64,000 nucleotides of DNA from NCBI RefSeq assembly GCF_040954835.1, contig NC_090696.1:76941722-77005721 (forward strand), written 5' to 3'. Source of the stretch: Lepisosteus oculatus (lineage: Eukaryota > Chordata > Actinopteri > Semionotiformes > Lepisosteidae). Position numbers and translations under genes: made by a program. Under the pieces are notes generated by a model. That model did not search any database. It saw nothing but the letters and a program-made list of their open reading frames with translations, and had not been told where the DNA came from. Of the stretch, positions 1-11,021 are shown in pieces (positions within the stretch are counted from its first letter, which is position 1; every line of letters starts with the position of its first letter).

Positions 1-977
1 ACAAAGAGAAGAAATTAAGATGCTTCAGGTGTGTGCAGACTAGAGGGAGAGGGCAGGAAAAATAAGGAGAGAGTGGTAGTGGGAAAAACGAAAGAACAAG
101 AGAAAATGAAAAGAGGGAGTTGAAGAGAACATATGTGTGAGTGACACCTCACTCTAACCTGCCCCTAATAATGTCGATGAAAACAATAAAAAGGAAATGA
201 TCAACTTCACTGCAGTGGAAAATAATAATAAAATAGCTTCATAACTAAGGAAACTCCTCAGTGTGAACAACAACTTGTTTGGATCAATATGTAGAGTTAA
301 TTGCAGCATTTTATAAAACAAAGCCTTGTACCTTGATTCATAAATAAAATCATTGTAACAGTACGGAGACTGGGGTTATTAACAACTGTTTTCGAAAATG
401 CAAATGAAACACACTGCTAAACTTCGTTTTAGACAGAAAAGAAATGTGCATGATTAATATTGCATCTGTAATGTTATTTCAACCAGAGAGATTTATGCTG
501 TTTGTAGGTACATTGATCAGCTGTACAGGAGACTGAAAACCAGAGATTGTGTTCTTCATGGGAACATTACCAAAATCTAAAAGGAGAAACAAGAGAACTG
601 TAACTTCAGACGTGAGCAGGAGAAAAAACAATCTCATTTTACAAAAGCAAGACATTTCCAAAAATCTGGAGTAGGAATGTTTTGTTCAGTTTATCCAGGT
701 GCACCAGTTTCCCCCCATGTCCCAGTGACATGCTGGAAATGGGAGGTTGAGTTTTCCACGTTGTCTGTGTTTTCTGTCCATCAGCCATATTTGGTTTTGT
801 CATGTGATGTGCAGCTGCTAAAAATAATCTTGCATTACACCACTCATTTATCTGGAGGTCATATGATGTCATACTGTTTTGCAATAATTGCACATAAAGA
901 AACAGCAGTGTAAGGGGATCACATTCAGTTTATTAGTACAAATACCCATGTCCCTAAATATGGATTGTGTGTAAAAC
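1..977. other. Upstream non-coding sequence
   Basis: AT-rich, with a purine-rich start (1-130). Short open frames are not supported by codon pattern or known motifs. I see no promoter that can be tied to MSR1. Confidence 0.6.
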
Positions 978-1245
978 AGAGGAGTGGCCGGGGGGCAGAG
1001 TGGTTTGGCCAGAGTGGTATTGCTGTGCTGCTGCTCCACAGTCCTCAAGTTCCGGGTTTGATTTCAAACTGGGTCACCTTCCCTGTGGAGTCTGCACAGT
1101 CTCCCTGTGTGCACTGGTTTCCTCTCACATCCCAGAAGGCATGTGGGCTGGTTGAACTGGTTCCCCTAGACTGTCCCTGTGGTGCTCTGGGCTGCCATCA
1201 CCCTGACCAGGAACAAGAGACTTTCTGACAATGGGCAGAAACCCA
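978..1245 (+). repeat. V-SINE-like repeat upstream of MSR1
   Basis: The core has the common fish SINE central domain (cctgtggagtctgcacagtc, tccctgtg, ggtttcctctcacatccc). It follows a degraded tRNA-like part around 'gttccgggtttgatttcaaa'. The family assignment is from pattern memory. Confidence 0.65.
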
Positions 1246-3246
1246 GCTTGTTGGCCAGGCAGACTTCTCTGCTGTCATTTGCCTACTTTTGCATTTTCTC
1301 AGCCCTTGTAATCCAAATTCACTGACCAGTTCCCCCAGAGTCTAGGGTGTAGATGTTCTAGAGCAGGGGACTTCAACTGTCATCCTGGTGCCTCCCTCAT
1401 TGTTATGTTAACAGATCCTTCACTAAGCCATTGACTATCCTTGACTGGAACCTCCTTTTATCCGGGTTTCTAGAAAACACTTAAAGGTGGAACAAAAGCT
1501 GTCGAAAAAGGATGTGATTGAAATCTGAGTTTTACATCTGAACGATGTGAATTATCTTTACACACACTGACTTGCACAAGTGCCAAGGAAGTACGTTGTG
1601 TCCATTCCTGAATCAGCAGCTTGCTGATGTGCTTTTTTAACACTCTTGCCTTGTCTCAGGGTTCAGAAGTGGTTTGGAACTAAAGCACAGACTGTGGACC
1701 TGGAGACTGAGGGAATCTCAAACAAGCTGCTTTAAGTAATATTTAATTTTTTTTAAATGAATGCAGTAAACAAGGGTGCTTGGCACATTTTTTAATTCGC
1801 TTTGTTTTACCTTGCTCTATTCTTCTGCTTTCCTTAACCTCACATTAATCATTTTTGCTGAATGTCGTGGCTCTATGTGGTCAGGTGTACGGTAATATTG
1901 GAGATGTCAGGGAATTGCATTTATTCTCCAGAGGCATTTTACAAATTATTTTTGAGATTCAGTTCTGAAAATGCTAACCATTAGAAATTGATAATTGTTT
2001 GACTGCCGAGACCTTGAATGAACAACATAGACTGTTTGTTTCAATGAATCATTTATGAAATTTGATCATGTCTGACTGCACAATGATGAATGGAAGCATA
2101 AATTGAAAGAAAGCAGACAGTTCATATGTAATAACAGGTGGCTGAATTTGTCATTAAGAAGCCTACAGACTGGTCTCAAATTTATTGTTCTCTGTAAAAC
2201 TCAGTATTCACTCCGCCTCATAGCCTTTTCTCATTTTTGTCAGAGAAAACAATGGTTCTGCAAGATGATAACTCTTAAAAATGAAATTTATACAGTATCA
2301 GTATATGGAGGGAAATAATTGAAATCTATTTCTTGTGTTTTGCTTTTTCTGTAGAAGAAAACTGAAAACTACATGGACTGCAAATTTAATGAGAAAAACA
2401 ATCACTAATAACATTTATTGTTTGTTAAAAAAATGCATTTTTTGTTTAACCTAAACAGTTTATATTAGTTTTATTAATTATGAGACTATTTGTTTGACTC
2501 TTTCAGTTAATGCTCAAAATTCATCAGCATTATTTTTATTTGTTATTATTTGTTAGTTTAATTCACAGACTGTATGATGTTTTCTATCCTCGTAGCCTTG
2601 ATCTCTGCCACTTTGTAGGAGTAATGTCAATTATAATGCTCTCAAGATAAGTTCAGATTTCATCTGTACTTTCTCTAATATGTAACAAAAGGACTTTTTA
2701 GGATTAAATATTTTTGTGTGTCTTTTAAACGTGAAAGACGGACCATTTAAACCTAATATTCTATGCCTTTCTGTGCTCTGGCTGTCCTGTCAGCTGACTT
2801 AGTGCAGTCTTAAAACTCATTGCTTATAACGAAGGAGGAACAGGTTGATCTGAATTCCTCCTTTACTTGTATCACACCAGTAAAGTCCAGGATCTGAGCT
2901 AAAAGGAAATCTGTTTCATCCTGGTAAGATTTTTTATTGTGTGGCATCTTGACTGAGCAATGTATTAGAGTGAACTCTTTAATTTAAAAAATGGCGTGGT
3001 GCCACAGCGGCCCCCTTGCTTGTATGCCAGTGTGGCATGTGGCATGTACTTTGGACAGCACCCAGTGTTTAGCAGGGACAGCACGATCACTCAGGGCTTA
3101 AGACAACCATTTTACACAGCCCTAAGTTAAATTTTTCAAATTCTCAAATTGATACGTAAAAAAAATAAACTCTTACTTTGTTTTTACCAAAGGTATTCTG
3201 GTGTTCTTTGGCTTTACTGAGTATTCATGTATTGTTTTAACTTCAG
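1246..3246. other. Non-coding sequence before MSR1 coding exon 1
   Basis: Mostly AT-rich. It probably forms intron 1 or the promoter region of MSR1. No exon with a convincing donor and start was found. A short GC-richer stretch lies at about 2995-3095. Confidence 0.5.
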
Positions 3247-3358
3247 GAGAAGTGTTTTTTTTCCCTGCACATGATGGCGAAGTGGAATAAATGCACTGAC
3301 GATACAGAACAAATCACTTTTGTGGACAACTCACTGGACGCCTGCTCTCTGAATGCAG
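3247..3358 (+). CDS. MSR1: MSR1 coding exon 1: start codon and cytoplasmic tail
   Basis: The acceptor 'ttttaacttcag' ends at 3246, so this is an internal exon with 24 nt of 5' UTR. Two tandem ATG codons occur at 3271 and 3274; I used the first, but the second is equally possible. The exon encodes 29 residues starting [11 protein letters not shown], an acidic polar cytoplasmic tail, and ends with one base of the next codon (phase 1) before the donor gtaaca. An untranslated first exon must lie upstream, possibly outside the window. Confidence 0.85.
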
Positions 3359-6300
3359 GTAACAGGCTCACATGGAGACTGTCTGGGCAGACTACAGTTC
3401 TCATGGGCATTACACGTCTTGGTAGTATTACATTCTTCAGCATATCACGTGCTTTTATGATTTTTATTTTTTAATGGTCGCCATCTTTCATTATTTAGTG
3501 CTCTTAACTGCAAAAATCTTTAAGTATCGCGTATCATATTGAATTGCATGATTTGAGATTGTACTGGTCCACAGATAGTAATAATTTTGTTTGCTATGAA
3601 GTAATGTTGCTTGGTGAATTGGTGGCTATATATTATGCTTGCCAATAAAAGAGAAATTAATTGTTCATTATTCATAATGACTAAACATTTCAATAACCAT
3701 TTTCTTACTATATTGTATAGAATGTTGGGCTGTACAATATTTTCGTGTACATCACTTCAGAGAGTTAAACTTCTATTTTTTATCATTTGGGATGTTTGGA
3801 ATGTTTTAAAAAGAATTTTGCCAGAAGACCTGTTGTCGTTTCCATTCCAGATTCTCTGAAGAACAAAGAATCTGAAGAAATGAAGAAAAAGCTGTGTTCA
3901 CTGAGAACAGCAATCATTGTACTCTATGTGATTGTTATGTGCGTGATGGCAGGTTTCATCTACATTATAGGTATAAAGGAAACCTAATCCTATTTCCACT
4001 GTCTCGAAACCGTTCTGTTAGTACATTTGTGAGTGGGTTTAGTTTGCCTTGCTTGTCTCCTGCCTTCCTTGTCATGAGCTTCCAATTGTGTAAGCTTTTC
4101 CTTCCTTTCTTAGACGCGCACTTCATTTAATTTGAAAAGACCCCCCAAAAAATTATTTCCACGCACATGGCAGGATACCGGTGATACAGGAATAACTCTC
4201 CCCATCTTTAAATTCAGCAAAAGTACAGAGAGGGCTGTATTTTAAAGCAACAGCATTAATCTACCACCGCTTCCAATTACTAAAAAGCTTATCTGCACTT
4301 AAGAAGATTTGAGTTTGGCATCAATTACTTTTATTTGGATAGATGTTGCCAGATATTTCTTTCTTTGTAAAGCGGTTTTATCTTACAAGTTTCATGTGTA
4401 TATTCATAACGTTATTTTTTTTCTATTAAAAAATACGTTTGCTCCTAGTTTACGTCACTTCTCATGATTATTGTAAACTATTTAAAACAATGATTTTTTT
4501 AAAAAATTATTCCATTTCCTACTTTTAATTACGTAGCAGGTACTGGGAAGACAAAGGAAGCTCTGGGCACAGTGAGTGGGAATGGTGTTTCCAAACAGAC
4601 AGGTGGAACAGATGAGATCAATGGAGACACGCAAAAGGGTTTTACAAATGTCGACGAAGGCAGTCATTCTGGTTCGCTGATAAAGCTCACACAAAATGTG
4701 GAAGCCCTGACTGAGCAGGTTGACTTTGTCAAGGAATCCCTGAGCAGATCATCCTCTGCCTTGGAGGGCAACATATCAAAACTGACTGAAGACGTGAAAC
4801 AGCTGACGTACACTCTGGATCTGAAAGTGAATTACACTCTTTCCGTGATACAAACTACTGAGAGCACGCTGCAGGACACAGCCAACTCAATCAATGACTT
4901 GAAAGATGATATCAATGGAATCCGTGGGATGGTGAAGTTTGTGAATAGCACCTGCATGGGAGACATCTCGATTCATTCACAGGTACAAACACATAATTCA
5001 CCTTTCCCATCTCCATTATCTCGTTGCCACAACTGCGGCATGACTGACAGGCACACGGAAGGAGTCACTAATAGAAAATACACACAGAGGCACAGGTCTA
5101 TAGATCTGCTAGTCTCAAGGTAGAAATAAATCCAACCTCAGGCTCCGGATCTGTCATAGCGAATGAGGAATCTGGGGTCTCCAGATAGGGTGCTAAACAT
5201 CTTTTTAGGAGAGGTTTAAATAAATAACTCATGACACAAAACAAAAATAATGGTTCTCTGAAGTAGAAAGAACCAATAAACATGTAATCCACTAAAGCAC
5301 CTGTTCTAGGGAAAACTGCAGATAATATGCTTTACAGGTTTATTGAAATAAGATTTCAGTCTGGTTTTCAGTCTTTTGACTGTAACAGTCCTTATCAGGG
5401 TTTTCATAATTGGGGTGTCCAATTGTTCCCCTGTGAGGCCCCGAATTGTGGAATAACCAGCCACCATTTATGAAGGAGGCTTTCTCCTTTCATTTTTAAT
5501 TTAATTAAAATAATCACATTAATTAATTTTAATTAAATTAAAACAATATTTTACTAAACACACACTTTATTAATAATATTGTTTGCATCAATATTTACAT
5601 TTACATTTTTGATCTCTGTCAAATGTAATTATTTTTCTTACTGATTTTATTGCTTCTCAGCATGGATTTCATTCTTCTAAGTATTTCTATCATTTAAGTC
5701 TTTGTTGTTTCTGTTTCTCTTGCAAGGCAGTCTCTTTATCTAAAGGGCTATATAAAAGATTGATAGTTTATGAATGTGATTTATACGTTTTGAGCTGCAA
5801 CAGTTATACGGACAGTAGCACGCATACAAAATGATCTCTGTTATATAAATGTAGAAACATCAATGTTTTCCAATAAGTTGTAAAGTCAAGTCTAATGGAA
5901 TCACATTAACCGACAGAATATTGATCAGATAACTTCTGCTCTTCGTAACGTGACTGTAACAACTAAATGGTTGAAAGAAAAACACACCAATATTGCCACT
6001 GAAGTGAAAGAAGAAATGGCTATTTTGAAAAATATTACAGAGGACCTGAGATTGAAAGACTGGGAACAGTCACTGGCCCTAAGCAACATCACAGCCATCC
6101 AAGGTGAGCATGTTAATTAGCACACTTTTCCTCGTATACTGTACATTTGAGCTTGCTTTCTTCTAGAAAATAATTGTTTTTACTCAATAGCAAATATTCC
6201 AATTTGGACTAAACAAATTTATTTTGTACATCCCAGATGTAAAACATCCGTCACAATATGTTCTCGGTTTTACATGACATGCAATTGTAATTCCTAATAA

Positions 6301-9300
6301 TTGGGTTTCCATAACACTTGGTATGTTTGAAATTCATTATGAATAATATCTTGAATCTCTTTAATATTAAAGGATAATAGCCTGCCTCTGTTCATCGTAT
6401 GGGTGTGATATGATTGACGATGTTTGCTAATTCTGCAGAAAGGAACAGGAAAAACTCGAATGAGGATCTACAGTATCTGAATTCCTTTACTGTGTGTCTG
6501 TCTCCATGCATGGCTGAGATCGTCACCTTTCCTAAGGGACAGGGACAGGGGGATTGTTCAAGTGTGGTGGTTTTCGTTACCCTAAGAATTGTATTTTTTC
6601 TGTCTGTTTTTGAGGTCCCCCGGGGCCCAGGGGAGAGAAAGGCGACAAGGGAGAAGGGGGTTTTCCTGGGATTCCTGGGCCTCCTGGTACGGATATATAA
6701 GGCATTCTCATAGAGCCGCGCTGGAAAACACTGCCTCAGTGCTGGCAGTCTATACACCAGTGCAGACAGCTGCTGTACGTACAGTAGACATGGGGCAGGT
6801 GAATTTGGAATCAAATTCGGGAATCTTGGTGGCAAAGTGGCGAACCATAACTCAACACGATTTTTGGAAAGCAGTGGCCCTAAATCGGTGTTGTCGTTTA
6901 CAATGGGGAAAGGCCCAATGCCAGTGAGTCTGTACTTCCTCATCCTGGGAGCCACGTACAGACCTGCGGACATGGGCAGACAGCCCTGGCTCCAGAGAAG
7001 GAGCTCCGCGCTTTGTCATCACACAGCGCTCCCTTGCAGGGGGTGGAATTTGAGCAGGTGATGGCGTGGGGTCCTTCTGACAAATTCAAGCCTGAGCCCA
7101 GTTTAAATTGTCAGGAGGAAGTGATTCAGAGCTCAGTTCTGGGGGGGCGGGTCTTGCACAGATCCAGTAGATCTCCTGGGAGTTGGGGAGAGTTGGGTCA
7201 GCAGAGCAGGCTATCCGTGAAAACACCTGTTTGTCATTTACTAGAAAATTAACAAATAAAAGCAACACAAAGAATTGGGGGGAGGGGGGGGTGTTTAATT
7301 AATCAATTTTTGAAAGGATAAAAAAGCACAAAATGAAGATAAAATAAAAAAATATAACTTCACTTGCTCTGAAACAGGTAGATAGCTGATACAATGACTT
7401 TGAAAGACAATACACTAGCATCCAAAAGGCTCTGGAAGTTATAATATAGTTCATGCGCTTTATTTATTTTCACTGTTTCAGGTGTTTCAGGTCTGCCAGG
7501 GCAGAAAGGAGACAAAGGAGAAAGAGGAATTGGGATACCTGGAATCCCAGGTGTGGCTTATACAATCTATCCATGCAGTACAAAGGCTGGGGCTCACTGG
7601 TCATTTTCATTCCCTGTGCTCACAAGCCATTGATTCCTGACACTTCCCACACAAAAACAGAATGGACAACAGAAAACGCTTTCGGACTTTGCTTTTTTCA
7701 CGTAATGGGTCTGAACCAGCCTCAGCTAAACAGGGCACACGGGCCACGTCTGCCCATCTTTTTATCAGCGCAGATTGTCGTTTTCCGAAACACATACAGT
7801 ACAGTAGCACTTAAAAGCACTCAAGGAAACCAGGGAAGCAGAGCCTCCCTTCTTCATCCCGAACAGAAATTAGATTTACACAAGATGGGCGTCTTCCCTG
7901 TGAGACGAAATTTCCAAGGCACAGTTTCACAACGTTGCAACAGACGGTGGCCTATTTTACTTGAAAGGCCCACTTGTTCAAAAGTGCTCGCCCAACCCAT
8001 TTCCCGGAAGAACAGTCTGTTTTCAATTTGAAATCGTTTCTATACAGCATATAAACCTGCGGTTTTTCTTTTGCCTGTTTATCTTGTTTAAGGGCCCCCT
8101 GGACCAAAAGGAAGCGCAGGTGTGATTGGGCTCCAAGGTAAAGTACAGTGAAAGGAATGCATTGAAGCTCAGGTGACTTTCCGAAAAAATAAATATAGGG
8201 GTATCAAACAAAGAGCTTTACTTAAACAACTTAAATAAAACTCTTTACTGAGCTTGATTGAATCCAAATGCAGATAAACATTAAAAAATCCAAGAGCTTG
8301 GTTGGGTTTTAAAAAGACCAAAAACATCACGTAAGAATGCAGGTAAGGTACTTGTTTCCTTTGTTCAATGGTGGAATGTCAGCTTTCACTGCACTGTATA
8401 TTTATTTTAGTAACATAATATTTTTAACAGGGATTTAATAGATATACATTTATACATTTTTAATTACAATCCAGTTTTATTGTTGATTTATGCCTCAGAA
8501 TGTCATTGGCATTTCTGTTTTTACGATTTCTAGTAAAAAGTCAGAAGGTTATCATGCTCCTATCATACATACACTTTAGAGCAGTGGATAAATTTACAAA
8601 GAGGGAATCTGTAGACAGTTCAGTATAGTCCTTTTTCTCGATATTGGGTTTAGCCAGACTGGTGCCTAACATAAACCACAAAACAGTAGTCTAAGATCTC
8701 AATCTAAAATGAACTAACTACTGTATGCCAATGTAAAGAGGATCTCAATATACTGTATGTTTAAGCATGCATTCTCCAAATAAGTCATATCAAGTTTTTC
8801 ATAATACATTTTTAATTCATTGTTTAAAGATAAAAAAGTAACGTAAGATGAAAAAGTCACAGTACCAAAGCAGAAAAACACAACTTCAAAATGATGTCTC
8901 TTTTTCAAAAGGTAGGCAGTGTTTTTATTTATAATGTATATCCTAATTACAAATCCAAGTGATGCCAATTTCTTTTCTTTTTTAAAGATTTTCAAAGGCT
9001 TAAGGGTGAAAAGGGAGAGAAGGGTGATCCAGGTAATTCAGCATTTGTTTATGAGTGACATTCATTTCTATAAATAATCAGCTTAACAAAGAGTGTGTTA
9101 ACAATGTGATTTTACCGATATCCAAATGCATATATTTACACTTCAGAAAGAGATTTTTAATACTGATAAATTATTTTTATCTGTGCAATGCAGTGTCAGA
9201 AAACATGCACAAATTATGTCTCTGTATATACAAAATCCATTTTAATCATAGTACTAGTGTTCCTCATATATTATTATAATAAAAAGCATCATACATGTAG

Positions 9301-11021
9301 TAAATTAGACTAAATGTTACTTCTTCCAGATGTTTAATATTCTGTGGTTGTGTCTTTGTCTGATTCTAAGGTGTGATGGCTGAGCCTTCTTCTTCTCCTC
9401 CTGCTCCTGCTGGTAAGAGGCAACAGAAGACATTGCATCAGAGTACTTAGGAAGCAATAATGAACTGGTCCATATGCTTGTTGTTTCCTGATGTCTGTAA
9501 AAACATTGCTTTGGATATTTGTAGTTTTTTCAATCAAGGCCTACATTAAGAGCCATAGTACTTTACACTGTAAAATTGATTTCATGGTGCAAAAACCCTG
9601 ATTTAATTCTGACCCAAGTCAGAAAAGCCTGACTTAATTGAGTGCAAAAATATTTAATGAGTGAATAAAAAAAAACATATCAGAATACTCAATGACATGT
9701 TAAACCTGTTTTGACTTTCCAGAAACAAATTTTACAATGTAGAGCAGGCACGTGAACATTGTTATACTGTACTGGAAGGATTTTAAAAAATGAATGTGTG
9801 ATACTAGTCAGCTCATCAGGGGTGTCTTGTTTTCTTATGCATGTACAGTAGCTGTTGTGCGGCTGGTTAATGGACTAACAAATAATGAAGGCAGAGTTGA
9901 AGTTTTGCATGACGGAGAGTGGGGCACCATCTGCGATGACAAGTGGGACTTGCTGGATGGAATGGTTGTCTGCAAAATGCTTGGATTTAGAACTTCTTTA
10001 AAAGTACATTCAAGCGGCTATTTTGGAAAAGGTAAATACCAGCAAGAACAATAATGAGTGTCCTATCAAAGAAAAGACTTTAGGGCATAGTATGTTAACC
10101 ACACATCTGCACACATCAAATTTAGTTGATTGTGCATATATTTCATATATATAAAAGTGACATTTTAAATTTGGAGTTTTATTTTCATAGACCGTAGAAC
10201 ATTGTAATGGTCTTTATATAGCAGAGCTTAGAGTTGAAGCTGGGTCCATGAGAGAGGCACAAGGTTAATTCTGCAATGAAAAGTGGAAAGAAAATGCAGC
10301 AGGTAGCAATCTGAAGATGAGTGGAGAGACTGAAAAGAGATTAGCTGATCTGGAGGATGCACCAAATGTAAGGATAGGTTTCTTTTCTGATGTCTTTCTG
10401 GAGTAACAGTCCAGGAAACCCTGTGACAGGATGCAGACAGAAACAGAAACAGTGCAATCTTGCCCTGGAGGGGTACATGTAAATGGAGAACTGTCTACGT
10501 GGATTTCTGACCGTTCCTCTGAATTGGGCCACATCCTTTTCTTTCCTGTTTGCTCAATTTTAAAAAGAGGTTTGACTAACAAACCATCACTAAAATCGAA
10601 AAGCAGGTAAAGAGTTAGTTTGGAAAAATTCAAACTTACCTAAGAACATAACAGAGGTTACAAATGAGAGGAAGCTATCTGGTGCCTTTAACTCATTTGT
10701 TTTTCGTAGCTAATCGATCCATGTACAGTATCTCCTCCGGCCATTCTTCAAGCTAGCGATGTTATTGACTTTGACAAAGGCTGAGCAACTTTTTCCAGAC
10801 TCCCTGCAACTTTTGTGGAAAGAAGTTCTCTGGGTTTCTTTCTGTTCATGGTTTTAAATAAAATTCCCTGTTTTTTATTTACTGTAGGATCTGGGAAGAT
10901 ACTCATGGATAATGTTGCTTGTACAGGAAGAGAGAGATCCATTGTTGACTGTACCTTTCCTGGATGGGGCAGGAATGACTGTTCACACTCTGAGGATGCT
11001 GGTGTCACTTGTACCACCTAG
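3271..11021 (+). CDS. MSR1: Macrophage scavenger receptor 1 (class A scavenger receptor), 11 coding exons
   Basis: Joining 3271-3358, 3851-3970, 4540-4982, 5917-6103, 6615-6686, 7482-7550, 8093-8137, 8988-9032, 9371-9412, 9849-10031 and 10888-11021 gives one open frame of 1428 nt (475 residues plus TAG). Every junction has GT/AG borders and compatible phase. Domain order: cytoplasmic tail about 1-46, transmembrane segment about 47-69, stalk and coiled coil 70-279, collagen-like 280-356, Pro/Ser linker 357-370, SRCR about 371-475. Human MSR1 is about 451 residues with the same order, and the block [12 protein letters not shown] just before the collagen stem is nearly identical to the human one. 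Known family role: trimeric type II receptor on macrophages that takes up modified lipoproteins, bacterial surface polyanions and debris. MARCO and SCARA5 share parts of this layout, but the LRLKDWE block points to MSR1. Non-coding 5' exon and promoter were not identified. Confidence 0.93.
3851..3970 (+). CDS. MSR1: MSR1 coding exon 2: transmembrane anchor
   Basis: The acceptor 'tccattccag' is at 3841-3850 and the donor gtataa at 3971. The exon encodes residues about 30-69: a Lys/Glu-rich juxtamembrane stretch ([11 protein letters not shown]) followed by a single hydrophobic segment from Leu47 to Ile69 ([19 protein letters not shown]). The positive residues on the N-terminal side fit a type II (N-in) orientation. 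The human counterpart has the same arrangement, with KSFKAALIALY leading the membrane helix. Phase 1 at both ends. Confidence 0.92.
4540..4982 (+). CDS. MSR1: MSR1 coding exon 3: stalk and coiled coil
   Basis: This is the longest exon, 443 nt, encoding residues 70-217. The acceptor is 'acgtagcag' and the donor gtacaa. The first part is Gly/Thr/Lys-rich. The rest carries heptad-like hydrophobic spacing ([34 protein letters not shown]) expected of the trimerising coiled coil. N-glycosylation sequons include NYT and NST. A lone cysteine follows NST; in the family a stalk cysteine can link two chains of the trimer, so this one is a candidate. The exon enters at phase 1 and leaves at phase 0, the only such phase change in the gene. 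Confidence 0.9.
4983..5916 (+). other. MSR1 intron between coding exons 3 and 4
   Basis: Non-coding. It contains a palindromic AT tract around 5495-5545 (ttaattaaaa, attaatt, ttaattaaat). No recognisable mobile element. Confidence 0.7.
5917..6103 (+). CDS. MSR1: MSR1 coding exon 4: C-terminal coiled coil
   Basis: The exon encodes residues 218-279, ending [19 protein letters not shown]. This is the most diagnostic block: human MSR1 has LRLKDWEHSQTLRNITLIQ at the same place, immediately before the first Gly of the collagen stem. It carries further sequons (NVT, NIT, NIT). The acceptor 'aaccgacag' has a weak pyrimidine tract, but the frame and homology start exactly there. The donor is gtgagc at 6104, phase 1. 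Confidence 0.93.
6615..6686 (+). CDS. MSR1: MSR1 coding exon 5: collagen repeat, 8 uninterrupted triplets
   Basis: The exon is 72 nt between 'ctgtttttgag' and gtacgg. It encodes [19 protein letters not shown] and the following residues through GPP, which is eight unbroken Gly-X-Y triplets. It starts directly after the exon-4 coiled coil, as in mammals. Phase 1-1, so its removal would keep the frame. Confidence 0.93.
7482..7550 (+). CDS. MSR1: MSR1 coding exon 6: collagen repeat with one break
   Basis: The exon encodes [18 protein letters not shown] followed by IPGIP, 23 residues. The triplet register slips once after GER (GI then GIP), a natural interruption of the helix. Two acceptors lie 9 nt apart, ending at 7481 and 7490; both keep the frame, and the longer form includes GVS. 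The donor gtgtgg is at 7551. Phase 1-1. Confidence 0.88.
8093..8137 (+). CDS. MSR1: MSR1 coding exon 7: collagen repeat
   Basis: A 45-nt exon with acceptor 'tcttgtttaag' and donor gtaaag, encoding [15 protein letters not shown], five full Gly-X-Y triplets. Exons whose length is a multiple of 9 nt and which begin with a split Gly codon are typical of collagen-like genes. Phase 1-1. Confidence 0.9.
8988..9032 (+). CDS. MSR1: MSR1 coding exon 8: charged end of the collagen stem
   Basis: A 45-nt exon after a strong pyrimidine tract ('ttcttttcttttttaaag'), with donor gtaatt. It encodes [15 protein letters not shown]: a six-residue non-collagen start, then three Gly-X-Y triplets. The Lys-rich end resembles the basic patch at the C-terminal end of the human collagen domain, which is known to bind modified LDL. 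The split codon reads Asp rather than Gly, so the stem is interrupted at the exon border. Confidence 0.85.
9371..9412 (+). CDS. MSR1: MSR1 coding exon 9: short Pro/Ser linker
   Basis: A 42-nt exon bounded by 'gtctgattctaag' and gtaaga, encoding [14 protein letters not shown], a flexible hinge between collagen stem and SRCR domain. The call rests on good splice sites, exact phase 1-1 fit and position. Homology is not informative at this length. It could be skipped without a frameshift. Confidence 0.68.
9849..10031 (+). CDS. MSR1: MSR1 coding exon 10: first half of SRCR domain
   Basis: The acceptor 'tgcatgtacag' is at 9848 and the donor gtaaat at 10032. The exon encodes [20 protein letters not shown], then [18 protein letters not shown] and MVVCKMLGF. 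The V.L.GG/N..EGRVEV...G.WGTICDD.W pattern is the hallmark of a group A SRCR domain. It contains the first two of the six conserved cysteines. Phase 1-1. Confidence 0.95.
10032..10887 (+). other. Intron splitting the MSR1 SRCR domain
   Basis: The intron joins the two SRCR exons at phase 1 and contains the repeat at 10634-10790. The remaining sequence shows nothing recognisable. Confidence 0.75.
10634..10790 (+). repeat. Interspersed repeat ('agaacataa' family) in last MSR1 intron
   Basis: It begins 'aagaacataacagaggttac' then aaatgagaggaagc, matching the start of a repeat I associate with early-branching ray-finned fishes. A longer copy is at 19085-19330 and a reversed piece at 36775-36840. 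Confidence 0.55.
10888..11021 (+). CDS. MSR1: MSR1 coding exon 11: second half of SRCR domain and stop
   Basis: The acceptor is 'tatttactgtag'. The exon encodes [19 protein letters not shown], then [20 protein letters not shown] and VTCTT followed by TAG. It supplies the remaining four cysteines (NVAC, VDC, NDC, VTC), so the disulfide set of a group A SRCR domain is complete. The motif [11 protein letters not shown] is nearly invariant in the family. The protein ends two residues after the last cysteine, like human MSR1. Confidence 0.95.

Larger units (their letters stand above)
6687..8987 (+). other. MSR1 introns separating the collagen exons
   Basis: Three introns, interrupted only by the exons at 7482-7550 and 8093-8137. 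Apparent open frames at 6392-6973 on the - strand and 7453-8031 on the + strand run through introns and have no family match. A GC-richer stretch at 6690-7200 looks repeat-like but is unidentified. Confidence 0.6.

Noticed and set aside
235..256. TUSC3-like tail exon on the - strand near position 250
   Set aside because: A short Ser-Phe-Pro-stop frame after a CT dinucleotide, but it lies beyond MSR1 and would require TUSC3 to splice across the whole neighbouring gene.
6392..6973. 193-codon open frame on the - strand
   Set aside because: It runs across the MSR1 collagen exon at 6615-6686 on the opposite strand and has no recognisable domain. It is open because the exon and GC-richer intron lack stops in that frame.
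7453..8031. 192-codon open frame on the + strand
   Set aside because: It overlaps coding exon 6 in a different frame from the Gly-X-Y reading and continues through intron. No domain, no splice support.
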